Source: Ahrensia sp. R2A130
GTDB lineage: Bacteria > Pseudomonadota > Alphaproteobacteria > Rhizobiales > Rhizobiaceae
Direction of reading: 5' to 3'
Assembly (NCBI RefSeq): GCF_000179775.1
Contig: NZ_AEEB01000026.1
Location: forward strand, 1 to 64,000
DNA length: 64,000 nt
Below, piece by piece: positions 56,001-63,089 of this stretch (position 1 is the stretch's first letter; every line of letters begins with the position of its first letter). The position numbers were made by a program, and so were the translations under genes. Under the pieces are notes generated by a model. It was not told where the DNA came from and did not search any database. It saw only the letters and a program-made list of their open reading frames with translations.

Positions 56001-56452
56001 TGGCAGGTGGTGGAACGGATGCAGTCTTCTCAAGCGTCGACTATATTCTGGCCTCGGAGGTCGAGAGCCTTTTCTTAACTGGCACAGCCGTATCGGGAAC
56101 AGGCAACGCGCTAAGCAATGCTATCTCCGGTAACGATGCCGTCAATGTTCTGAATGGCGGCGAAGGCAGCGACTATATGCTCGGTGCCGGCGGCGACGAC
56201 ATTTTTGTCATCACTAAACTGGCTGGCAGCAGTGTCGACACAATCGGTGACTTCGAAGGCGCCGGTGTTGCCGGTGGCGACAGGATTGGTTTCTCAGCTG
56301 CCGACTTCGGCGCGGACGGAACGGTGACGCAGTTGTCGCAGACTTCCTTCTCGGTTGCGCGCTCCGATGGCTCCAACGCCCAACAGTTCATCATCGGCAA
56401 TCTTCCCGGCGTCAATTCCGGCCTCATCGAAGACGACTACTACTTCGGCTAG
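53072..56452 (+). CDS. Large RTX-type calcium-binding secreted protein
   Basis: An acidic protein of 1126 residues, poor in lysine and cysteine and without an N-terminal signal peptide, as expected for type I secretion with a C-terminal signal. Residues 1-420 contain beta-propeller-like repeats (VAWTQ, VVTWTQ, IVWTQ recur). About 430-530 is a CSLREA/cadherin-like module (TAAELDFNDAEEADTAITYTV), 535-650 a second Ig-like module, 660-760 a VCBS-like module, and 770-1050 an RTX region. The ending LIEDDYYFG resembles type I secretion tails. AGGGGAACGG precedes the ATG. No ABC exporter, membrane-fusion or TolC gene is near, so it must use one elsewhere. Likely an adhesin or surface protein; no enzyme domain seen. 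Confidence 0.82.
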   Translation: MEFEVTNEDTGDTRETGSVIAELPNGNLLVAWTQFASSQTNGRTSGVRVIEADGTPVSNELFPSGLVPSGDTLSPTILAISDTKFLIVEAVFDSTSFAFTLSGHVLTLNGSTLSSGPAIDLTPTGEFSNGGPELALTDSGKVILATSVTPDGNNPTVEIAVLDDNLNVLTPFTQIGERDTNSPGAIHVDTNGETVVVTWTQNNIGNTQTPALGQTVTIAGDGSIAPFTRVDHVLRADDALGHGLRDTLVLDNGNVVILTNGGPDPEDGQGLGDSDRLFVTIFNPDLTSVVKATERVDQVDSNNGIAGASLTAFDGGGFLVSFARKPTTAANGFESEIYTRTYDNTYTAVGGENRVTMNDDPNSDDGQYLQDGGPSVVVTSPDGDATIVWTQTRIGTSPFDFGDEEVFGVQLNNLDPNPPAANTAPTQNNNTGSSLAEGGTDTITAAELDFNDAEEADTAITYTVTNATDNGAVRLNGNATTTFTQDDINNGNVTYLHNGGETTSDQFTFSVSDGTDTVTGQTYDFTVAPQNDDPTATGIPASLTVEEDVTTGIDLSGIQIADTDLNPGNLQVRLVASEGILEASIAGPGSTITINGTLSALTSVFGQPGFVTYTGATNDNGAPGATITVLLNDNGNNGAGGGTFVQVGVIDVNITPVDDAAIAVDDALAVLENGNLSGVSIFGANPGTADSDVDSPLVVTQFNGQANLVGSLINVAGGATVQLNSDGTFDFNTNGAYAYLTAGSTATNSFTYQLNGDDTATVTVTINGVAGDGDVFTGTPNSDTLIANTGINTLIGLASNDTYSVDQTGDIVVEAAAEGSDVVYSTATYTLPVNVEALILQNGEDLDATGNAGDNQLFGNAGDNVINGGGGKDQMSGSGGNDTYIVDSSDDSVLENAGEGYDTVQSSVDWGLAGNIEALELTGSGNLNASGNDLANTITGNSGNNNLDGGAGTDLMIGGAGNDTYRVDNSGDIVTEMAGGGTDAVFSSVDYILASEVESLFLTGTAVSGTGNALSNAISGNDAVNVLNGGEGSDYMLGAGGDDIFVITKLAGSSVDTIGDFEGAGVAGGDRIGFSAADFGADGTVTQLSQTSFSVARSDGSNAQQFIIGNLPGVNSGLIEDDYYFG
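55390..56210 (+). repeat. Tandem 81-residue RTX repeat units
   Basis: The core GNDTY-x-VD-x-x-GD recurs with its asparagine codon at 55469, 55712 and 55955, i.e. at exactly 243 bases (81 residues), and a divergent fourth core (GGDDIF) follows 240 bases later at 56195. Each unit combines GNxxxNxLxGxxGxD calcium-binding nonapeptides with a beta-helical linker containing VExLxLxG. The DNA copies have diverged, so this is an old protein-level duplication. Confidence 0.85.
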
Positions 56453-56462
56453 AAGCCAGTTG

Positions 56463-56485
56463 GGCGGGAGGCTTCGCTTCCCGCC
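56463..56485. terminator. Hairpin between the RTX gene and the deaminase gene
   Basis: GGCGGGAGGC (56463-56472) pairs with GCTTCCCGCC (56476-56485) around a tiny loop, giving a very stable 10-pair stem with one G-T pair, 10 bases after the RTX stop and 11 before the stop of the convergent gene. Only a broken T run follows (TCACACTTT), so it is probably a bidirectional terminator with imperfect tract. Confidence 0.65.
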
Positions 56486-56496
56486 TCACACTTTCC

Positions 56497-57513
56497 TCAC
56501 ACCTTGCGGATTGTCTCGTCCAGCTTGTCGAGATGGGTCTGTTTCTCACGGTCGCTGAGAAATGATGCGGCAAACGAGTTCTTCGCCAGTTGCACGATGT
56601 CGGCTTCATCGAGGTTCAGCGCTTCACGCACGGCGTGAAAATTGTCGTTGATGTAGCCGCCAAAATAGCTGGGGTCGTCGGAATTGACCGTCACCAACAC
56701 ATCGGCATCGAGCGCTTTTTTAACGGGGCTTTTGCCCAGTGACGGGATGCCCTTCAGACGCCAGTTGGAAATCGGACACATGGTCAGCGGCGTTTGCTGC
56801 TTTGCCAGACGTGCAACAAGTGCCCGATCATCGAAGGCGTGGTTACCATGGTCGACACGCTCGATCTTCAGATCGTCCAGCGCGGTTTCGACGTTTTGCG
56901 ACGTACCCTCTTCGCCCACATGGGCGACAGGTGTGAAGCCTTCGTTGCGGGCTTCTGCGAAAACACGAGAGAATTTCTCCGGCGGATGGCCCTGTTCGGA
57001 CGAGTCGAGGCCGACACCGAAGATATGGTCTTTGTGCCGACAGGCGCAGGCCAGTGCGTCGAAGGCTTCGTCTTCCGGCAGATGGCGCAGGAAGCACATG
57101 ATGAGTTTCGATGTGATACCTAACTCGCGCTCGCCTTGTTCGAGCGCCGACACCAATCCGCCGAGCACAGTTTCGAACGTCACGCCGCGCTCGGTATGGG
57201 CCTGCGGGTCGAAGAAAATTTCCACATGAGCGACGTTGTCCGCTTTCACCCGCAGCAGATAAGCGAAGCACAGATCGTGGAAATCGCGCTCTTCGATCAG
57301 CACCGACATGCCGAGATAATAGAGGTCGAGAAAGTCTTGCAGATTGTCGAACTCGTAGGCCGCGCGAACATCTTTCACACTAGCATAGGGCATGGTGACG
57401 TTGTTGCGGGCCGCCAGCGCCAGCATCATTTCAGGCTCCAACGTGCCTTCGATGTGGAGATGCAATTCGGTCTTGGGCAGAGCGTCTATCAGGCGGGTAG
57501 CAAGATCGGTCAT
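56497..57513 (-). CDS. Adenosine/adenine deaminase
   Basis: Zinc amidohydrolase of 338 residues. Motifs: LHLHIEGT (two metal histidines), AHVGEEG (His and catalytic Glu), ERVDHGNHA, and TVNSDDPSYFGGY with the metal aspartate. The SDDPxYFGGY form and the overall length fit the bacterial adenine deaminase (adenine aminohydrolase) subgroup more than classical adenosine deaminase, but the choice needs an alignment. Acts in the cytoplasm in purine salvage. It is 74 bases downstream of the crotonase gene. Confidence 0.87.
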   Translation of the reverse strand: MTDLATRLIDALPKTELHLHIEGTLEPEMMLALAARNNVTMPYASVKDVRAAYEFDNLQDFLDLYYLGMSVLIEERDFHDLCFAYLLRVKADNVAHVEIFFDPQAHTERGVTFETVLGGLVSALEQGERELGITSKLIMCFLRHLPEDEAFDALACACRHKDHIFGVGLDSSEQGHPPEKFSRVFAEARNEGFTPVAHVGEEGTSQNVETALDDLKIERVDHGNHAFDDRALVARLAKQQTPLTMCPISNWRLKGIPSLGKSPVKKALDADVLVTVNSDDPSYFGGYINDNFHAVREALNLDEADIVQLAKNSFAASFLSDREKQTHLDKLDETIRKV

Positions 57514-57587
57514 AAGTTGTTCCGGGCGGGCATGTGTTGCCCGACCGTAGAACCCGCAGTGACCTGATGGAAGGTGTGCGTTTCAGA

Positions 57588-58382
57588 TCAATCCTTGGGT
57601 TTGATCCTTGCACCACTCTTGTCAGCAAATGCTGCCAAGCGATCACCGGCAGCTTCCTGCGTGTTCACCACGCCCGCCACGAAGGCTTCCATGTAGGCGG
57701 CATCCATCGACGACATGTTGCGGGAGTGGGAAATTGCGGAGCAGATTGCGAAGTTGGAAAGCGGTGGTACCGACGCGCAGGCGTGGGCCAGCTCCATTGC
57801 CTTGGCCTCGCTGTCGGCTTCGACATATTGGCACAGGCCGACGTCCATCGCTTCGCGCGCTTTGTAGATACGTCCGGTCAGCATCATATCCGTCATGCGG
57901 GCGCGTCCCACCATTTCTGCCACGCGCAATGTTGCGCCACCGCCGGTGAACAGTCCGCGCTGGCCTTCAGGCAGAGCGAAATAGCTGGTTTCATCAGCGA
58001 CGCGAATATGCGCGGCGGAGGCCAGTTCCAATCCACCACCAACAGCAGCGCCTTTCAGCGCAGCGATGATCGGCACGCCGCCATATTCCATCTTGTTGAA
58101 GGCCTCGTGCCAACGCAGGCACACATGCATAAAGTCGGCAGCGCTGCGCTGTTGCTGGTGGTGTTCCACGAGATCGAGACCGGCTGAAAAGTGGTCGCCC
58201 TCCGCGCGCAACACTACGGCCCGCGCACCGGATTTCGGGATCGTGGAGAAAATGGAAATCAGCTCCTCGATGGTTTCCGCATTCAGCGCGTTGCGCTTGG
58301 CGGCGCGGTTCAACGACACCACGGCGATTTCGCCATCAGCGGCCAAGGTGATGTTTTTCAGGTCGAGGTCTGGCAGTTGCAT
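57588..58382 (-). CDS. Crotonase-family enoyl-CoA hydratase/isomerase
   Basis: Crotonase-fold enzyme of 264 residues. The oxyanion-hole segments HFSAGLDL and [11 protein letters not shown] are present, together with two possible catalytic acids (Glu in GGGLELA and Glu in ALPEGQRG), as in hydratases. Acyl chain specificity is not visible. It starts 28 bases after the DmdA-like gene, so the two are probably co-transcribed; crotonase DmdD acts in DMSP demethylation in roseobacters, but I cannot show this is DmdD. Confidence 0.87.
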   Translation of the reverse strand: MQLPDLDLKNITLAADGEIAVVSLNRAAKRNALNAETIEELISIFSTIPKSGARAVVLRAEGDHFSAGLDLVEHHQQQRSAADFMHVCLRWHEAFNKMEYGGVPIIAALKGAAVGGGLELASAAHIRVADETSYFALPEGQRGLFTGGGATLRVAEMVGRARMTDMMLTGRIYKAREAMDVGLCQYVEADSEAKAMELAHACASVPPLSNFAICSAISHSRNMSSMDAAYMEAFVAGVVNTQEAAGDRLAAFADKSGARIKPKD

Positions 58383-58410
58383 GGTGTCGGTCTCGCGGTG
58401 GAAATATGGA

Positions 58411-59514
58411 TCAGATGAAAGGCAGGTCGACGAGTTTCGCGCTCACCTCACCGGCAGGTCGCTGGATGGTTACGTCGTCGCCTATCTGCGCCTTCACAGA
58501 AATAAGCGCGTAGCCGATATTGGCATTCATGCGGGGCGACCAGACGCAGTTCGTCATGTCGCCCAGATGTTCGCCGTTCAAGATGATCGGTTCCCAGTTC
58601 AGGCCGAGCGGTGCGGGCACATCGCCTTCCAGAATGACGCCTAGCTGGTGGCGCTTCGGGCCTTCTTCGGCAATCTTACGCAGCGCCTGAATTCCCACAA
58701 CATGGTCCGGCACATGCAGGTCGACATATCGACCCAGCCGCACTTCGTAGGGGTTGGTGTTGTCGCTGGTGTCGCCACCCACGGACACGAGGCCACTTTC
58801 CGTGCGTTCTGCACTCGTGGGCGCGCCGGGGCCGATGCCCCATGGCTGACCGGCTTCCTTGAAGATGTTCCAAAGCTGCGTGCCTTTCGTGCCGTCACGC
58901 AGATAGATTTCAAAGCCGCCCTGCTTCGACCAGCCGGAGCGCTGGACGGCGACAGGAATTCCGTCGATGTGGCTTTCGCGGAACCAGAAATATTTCAGGT
59001 CGCGCACCCAATCGCCGCAGACATGGGCCACCACGTCTTCCGCCATCGGCCCCTGTAGCGCCATGGGGGAAACGTCGGGTTCGGTGATTTCCACGTCCAG
59101 CTTGCGCTCGGCAGCGATGGCGGAGGCCCACAGCCACACGTCGCTGTCTGCGATGGAAAACCAGAACAGGTCTTCGTCCAGTTTCAACAGAATGGGGTCG
59201 TTCACAATGGCGCCGTCGTGGTTGCACATGGCGACGTATTTGCCCTGCCCGACCTTACATTTGGTCAGGTCGCGGGGCGACAGGATTTGCGCCAGTTCTG
59301 CTGCATCCGGTCCCTTCAACTGGACCTGCCGTTCCACCGCGACATCCCACTGGGACACGCCGTTGATGAGCCGCCAGTATTCCGCTTCGCGGTCGCCATA
59401 AGAGGCCGGCAGGATCATGCCGTTATAGACCATCGCGGAGTTCATACCCTCCGCGACAGTGGCGTCGTAGAAAGGCGAGGGCCGCAAACGAGCGGTGGGG
59501 AATATCGAAAACAT
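58411..59514 (-). CDS. GcvT-family aminomethyltransferase, DmdA-like
   Basis: Tetrahydrofolate-dependent GcvT-fold protein of 367 residues. It follows the DMSP demethylase DmdA along its length: [52 protein letters not shown] and the terminal LVDLPFI all have counterparts in the SAR11 enzyme. DmdA would move a methyl from DMSP to THF giving methylmercaptopropionate. However, close non-DMSP paralogues exist, so I give no symbol. It leads a unit with a crotonase gene and is divergent from a LysR gene across a long inverted repeat. Confidence 0.78.
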   Translation of the reverse strand: MFSIFPTARLRPSPFYDATVAEGMNSAMVYNGMILPASYGDREAEYWRLINGVSQWDVAVERQVQLKGPDAAELAQILSPRDLTKCKVGQGKYVAMCNHDGAIVNDPILLKLDEDLFWFSIADSDVWLWASAIAAERKLDVEITEPDVSPMALQGPMAEDVVAHVCGDWVRDLKYFWFRESHIDGIPVAVQRSGWSKQGGFEIYLRDGTKGTQLWNIFKEAGQPWGIGPGAPTSAERTESGLVSVGGDTSDNTNPYEVRLGRYVDLHVPDHVVGIQALRKIAEEGPKRHQLGVILEGDVPAPLGLNWEPIILNGEHLGDMTNCVWSPRMNANIGYALISVKAQIGDDVTIQRPAGEVSAKLVDLPFI

Positions 59515-59568
59515 CGGCTTGGTCGTGATGCGTTGTAAGTGCGCTCATTTCGCTCTTGCGTTCCGTTT

Positions 59569-59616
59569 GGTCCAATAACTAATCTCCACCCAATGCACCA
59601 ATTTTAGTTATGGACC
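59569..59616. promoter_or_regulatory. Long interrupted inverted repeat between DmdA-like gene and lysR
   Basis: GGTCCAATAACTAA (59569-59582) is repeated inverted as TTAGTTATGGACC (59604-59616), identical except for one missing base, with a 21-base spacer. The inner arm contains CTAAT, the core known for GcvA binding. A further dyad GACC-N4-GGTC (59613-59624) abuts the lysR start. This is very likely the operator of the LysR protein controlling both directions. Confidence 0.7.
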
Positions 59617-59624
59617 ATTTGGTC

Positions 59625-60503
59625 ATGGCGGACCGTCTTCCACCCCTCAACTGGCTGCGCGCATTCGAAGCAACTGCACGCCATCTCAGCTTCACGCAGG
59701 CGGCTGCAGAGCTTGGGCTGTCGCAGGTCGCGGTGTCGAAACAGGTGAAGCAGTTGGAGGAGCATCTCGGCGACCGGCTGTTCATCCGGCATCCGCGATC
59801 CCTTGAGCCGACCAAAACGGCAGACGCCTATCTGCCAAAGGTGCGCGATGCCTTCGACAAGCTGCGCGACGGCACGCGGGAGGTGTTCGGTCGTCGTCGC
59901 GGCAAAGCGCTGGCGGTGCGCTCGTCCATCGGGTTTTCCGTCGCGTGGCTCGCGCCACGTCTGCCGCAGTTTCGCGCACTGCACCCGGACATAGATATTC
60001 GCATCACATCGAGCATTTGGAACGAAGCTGATCTACGCGGTGAATTCGATCTCGATATTCGCTACGGTATTGGGGATTGGCCCGGTGCGGTGGCGCATCA
60101 ACTGACATGGGAAACCATTCAGCCGCTATGTGCGCCGCATATGGTGGAACGGTTGCGCGAGCCTTCCGATCTGGCCGATCAAGACCTTATTCACGTGCTC
60201 GGCTACGAACGGGGTTGGGCCACATGGCTTCGCGCTGCCGGATTGGACGATATCGACCCCGGTGGTGGTGTGCATGTGGACACGTCTCTCATGGCGCTGG
60301 AGATGGCGGCGTCCGGTGATGGCGTGTCGATTTCGCGATCATCGCTATCGCAACCCATGGTGGATGCCGGACGGCTGGTAGCGCCTTTCGATCTGAAACT
60401 GCCCATCGAAGAAGCATTCCATCTGGTGGAGACTTCGCCTGCTATTGCCCACCCGAATGCTGAGATTTTCAAAGACTGGTTGCTGGAGCAAGCAGCGGCC
60501 TAA
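59625..60503 (+). CDS. LysR-family regulator, GcvA-like
   Basis: Regulator of 292 residues opening with RLPPLNWLRAFEATARHLSF, the hallmark of the GcvA group, with the helix-turn-helix FTQAAAELGLSQVAVSKQVK and a ligand-binding domain. The start at 59625 is chosen because the ATG at 59610 lies inside the inverted repeat. By position it should control the divergent DmdA-like/crotonase genes. Its stop is 11 bases from that of the convergent dehydrogenase. Confidence 0.9.
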   Translation: MADRLPPLNWLRAFEATARHLSFTQAAAELGLSQVAVSKQVKQLEEHLGDRLFIRHPRSLEPTKTADAYLPKVRDAFDKLRDGTREVFGRRRGKALAVRSSIGFSVAWLAPRLPQFRALHPDIDIRITSSIWNEADLRGEFDLDIRYGIGDWPGAVAHQLTWETIQPLCAPHMVERLREPSDLADQDLIHVLGYERGWATWLRAAGLDDIDPGGGVHVDTSLMALEMAASGDGVSISRSSLSQPMVDAGRLVAPFDLKLPIEEAFHLVETSPAIAHPNAEIFKDWLLEQAAA

Positions 60504-60514
60504 CCATCTTCGGC

Positions 60515-61396
60515 TTACTCTTCGCCGGGTAATTTCAGCCCAGCTTCCCGCGCCGTCACCCGCGTGACTGCAGCATCATCATCACCACCCCAACCTTGCC
60601 CGCTGGCCGCGAGAAAGCGCTGCATTGCAGCAGCGGTAAGCGGGGTCGGCACGCGGCTGGCTTTGGCGGCATCCATTACGATGCCCAGATCTTTCGGCCA
60701 GATATCAACGGCGGAACGCGGCGTATAATCGGCATCGCGCACATGGGGCGCACGGTTCTCGAACATCCATGAAGTTCCCGCGCATTGTGGGATGATGTCG
60801 ACGATGCGTTCGATCTCGATGCCTTGAGACAGACCGAAAGCCAGCGCCTCACCCATGGCTGCGATGTGCACCCCCGCCAGCATCTGGTTCACCGCTTTCA
60901 TGGCAGAACCCGCGCCGGGTTCGTCGCCAAGATCAAATGTGGTCGTGCCCGCCGCTTTCAAAACCGGACCTGCCTTGGCAAAAGCGTCGCGGGAGCCGGA
61001 TGCGATGAAGGACAGTTCGCCCGTCATCGCTTTGGCCGCGCCGCCGGACATCGGCGCATCGAGATAGAGGCAACCGTGGTCGACACATCTTTGTGCCGTA
61101 TCACGAGCGGCTTGTGGCGGTACGGTAGCGCAGGCAATCACCACCGCGCCGTTCATGGAAGCCAGCAGTTCATCGGACAGAACCGCATTCAGCTGGTCGG
61201 CATTCAACACCACCACAACGAGACAATCGAGCGTCTCAGCGACGTCCGTCAGCTGGCCATCGCCGCCGCCATGGCTCTTGAAATCGGCAGCGTTTGCCGC
61301 GTTGAGATCATAGCCCCAGACCTCATGTCCACCGGCAAGCGTGGAGCGGGCGATACCCATGCCCATTGATCCCAATCCAACAACAGCAACCTTCAT
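60515..61396 (-). CDS. ltnD: L-threonate dehydrogenase-like (3-hydroxyisobutyrate dehydrogenase family)
   Basis: NAD-dependent beta-hydroxyacid dehydrogenase of 293 residues with GLGSMGMGIA for NAD, DAPMSGGAAKA for substrate binding and catalytic Lys167 (MKAVNQML). The stretches NQMLAGVHIAAMGEA, SWMFENR and YTPRSAVDIWPKDLGIV match the LtnD subgroup that oxidises L-threonate or D-erythronate at C2. The partner kinase and decarboxylase/isomerase genes (DenD/LtnD pathway: otnK, otnC/apnO, otnI) are not in the window. It is divergent from tctCBA. Confidence 0.82.
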   Translation of the reverse strand: MKVAVVGLGSMGMGIARSTLAGGHEVWGYDLNAANAADFKSHGGGDGQLTDVAETLDCLVVVVLNADQLNAVLSDELLASMNGAVVIACATVPPQAARDTAQRCVDHGCLYLDAPMSGGAAKAMTGELSFIASGSRDAFAKAGPVLKAAGTTTFDLGDEPGAGSAMKAVNQMLAGVHIAAMGEALAFGLSQGIEIERIVDIIPQCAGTSWMFENRAPHVRDADYTPRSAVDIWPKDLGIVMDAAKASRVPTPLTAAAMQRFLAASGQGWGGDDDAAVTRVTAREAGLKLPGEE

Positions 61397-61594
61397 AATC
61401 GTTCCCTCTCAACTGCCCATCGACATAACACTGTCACTAGCATCGCCAACTCATCTGCGGCAGCAAGCGAAACCATGACACGTTGCCACGCTATCCCCAA
61501 CTGGTCTGACATGTTCTTGCTCTCACCGTCGGCTCGTGATTATCTTGAGTTAACGGCTGCATCGTCGCAGTCCGAATATGTCTGGGAGGACACC

Positions 61595-62551
61595 ATGAAA
61601 AAGTTCTGGCTCGCCGCCACCACCGCGCTCACTTTTGCAGCCACTGCCTTCGCGCCCGCACACGCTGAATTTCCGGAAAAACCCGTCACGCTGATCGCGC
61701 CTTTCAATGCTGGCGGCGGTACCGATCTTCTGTTGCGCGGTTTGCAACAGCCGTTTGCAGATGCGCTTGGTGGCAACGCTGTCGTTTCCAACATGTCCGG
61801 CGGTTCCGGCACGGTGGCCGCATCGCACCTCGCGGGTCTGACGCCAGACGGGTATACGCTCGGCTACCTGTCGGTGACGGTGTCCACCATCCAGCCGCAG
61901 ATAAAGAACGTACCTTACGACAAAGAATCGTGGACCCCGATCTGCTCCGTCGCAGCGTCGCCCACCATGTTCTACGTGCGCCCGGACGCACCGTATAATT
62001 CCATGGAAGATGTGAAGGCAGCCATCGAGGCAGACCCGGGCAAGTTGATCTTCGGCTCGTCTGGTCCCGGCGCCATCACCCATCTCACTATGGTGTCGGC
62101 GATGGAAGGCCTCGGCGTTTCCGACAAGGTGAAGCATCTGCCGCATAAAGGTTCGGGTCCTGCTATGAAATCCATGGCGGGCGGCATCATTCAGTTCTTC
62201 GGTGACACCGAAGTCATGATGTCGAAATACGAGTTGAAGCCACTGGCCGTGTTCTCCGACGCGCGCCTTCCCTCCTTGCCGGATGTTCCCACCGCAACAG
62301 AAGTGGGCATCAAACCGCCGCTCAACGAGCTGTACCTTTGGGGCGGTCTGTTTGCACCAAAAGGTCTGCCGGAAGATGTGACGGCAAAGCTCGCCAGCGC
62401 TTGCGAAACGGCAGTTGCATCTGACGCGTTTCAGGACTTCGCCAAGAAGACCGGCACGGTCATCAATCAGCGTGGCCCGAAAGAGTTCGACGAGTTCTTC
62501 CGCGCACAGTGGGATGCCAACAAAGCGCTCATCAAGGCGGCTGGCCTCTAG
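61595..62551 (+). CDS. tctC: Tripartite tricarboxylate transporter binding protein TctC
   Basis: Periplasmic Bug-family receptor of 318 residues with a signal peptide (1-24, ending APAHA). The mature chain shows FPEKPVTLIAPFNAGGGTD, the typical N-terminal motif forming the carboxylate-binding loop, and a conserved SSGPGAITHL. GGGAGGACACC precedes the ATG; the upstream frame is not real. With tctB and tctA it makes a secondary importer for a carboxylate; the divergent ltnD-like gene suggests threonate or a related sugar acid, as inference. Confidence 0.92.
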   Translation: MKKFWLAATTALTFAATAFAPAHAEFPEKPVTLIAPFNAGGGTDLLLRGLQQPFADALGGNAVVSNMSGGSGTVAASHLAGLTPDGYTLGYLSVTVSTIQPQIKNVPYDKESWTPICSVAASPTMFYVRPDAPYNSMEDVKAAIEADPGKLIFGSSGPGAITHLTMVSAMEGLGVSDKVKHLPHKGSGPAMKSMAGGIIQFFGDTEVMMSKYELKPLAVFSDARLPSLPDVPTATEVGIKPPLNELYLWGGLFAPKGLPEDVTAKLASACETAVASDAFQDFAKKTGTVINQRGPKEFDEFFRAQWDANKALIKAAGL

Positions 62552-62575
62552 CCGGACCGTTTGAGGGAGACTGAC

Positions 62576-63082
62576 GTGAGCGACACGTCCAAAAATACTC
62601 GGGGGGCGGCTGGTACAGGCCGCCCTCTCGAACCATTAGTTCTTGGTGCGGTGCTTTTCATCGCGCCATTGGTCCTTCTCATCGTTTCGCGTGATGCTGC
62701 CTTCGCCGATCTTGGCGGAGCGTTCTCGCCGATGTTCTTCCCCACCATTATCCTGTGGGGCTGGGCCATCACGGCTGGCATTGCGCTTGCTGTAGATTTA
62801 ATGCGCCGCACCACCGACGGGCGCGCGCCGATTACTGGCAGTCGCTGGGCACAAATCATCGCGGTCAGCATTGCAATGGCGGTTTTCGTTTTTGCTTTCA
62901 CGCGGCTGGGTTTTGTCCTGTCCGGCATCGGGTTCTCATTGGCCGTGCTTTTGATACTCGGTCTGCGAAAGCCGGTGCTGATCGTGTTGTTTTCATTTCT
63001 GGTGCCGGTAGCCCTCTTCGTGATGTTCCATCATATGCTGGGCCTGCCGCTACCGACCTCGCCTTTCTCCTACCGATTCTGA
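62576..63082 (+). CDS. tctB: Tripartite tricarboxylate transporter small subunit TctB
   Basis: Small membrane subunit of 168 residues with four predicted helices (starting PLVLGAVLFIAPLVLLIV; later FFPTIILWGWAITAGIALAV). GTG 62576 with GAGGGAG upstream is chosen over an earlier TTG. It lies 24 bases behind tctC and 7 bases before tctA. Confidence 0.88.
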   Translation: MSDTSKNTRGAAGTGRPLEPLVLGAVLFIAPLVLLIVSRDAAFADLGGAFSPMFFPTIILWGWAITAGIALAVDLMRRTTDGRAPITGSRWAQIIAVSIAMAVFVFAFTRLGFVLSGIGFSLAVLLILGLRKPVLIVLFSFLVPVALFVMFHHMLGLPLPTSPFSYRF

Positions 63083-63089
63083 ACCCGCC

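Noticed and set aside
57527-57543. CGGGC-N7-GCCCG hairpin between the crotonase and deaminase genes
   Set aside because: Short stem without a T run on the minus strand; the 74-base gap is equally consistent with co-transcription.
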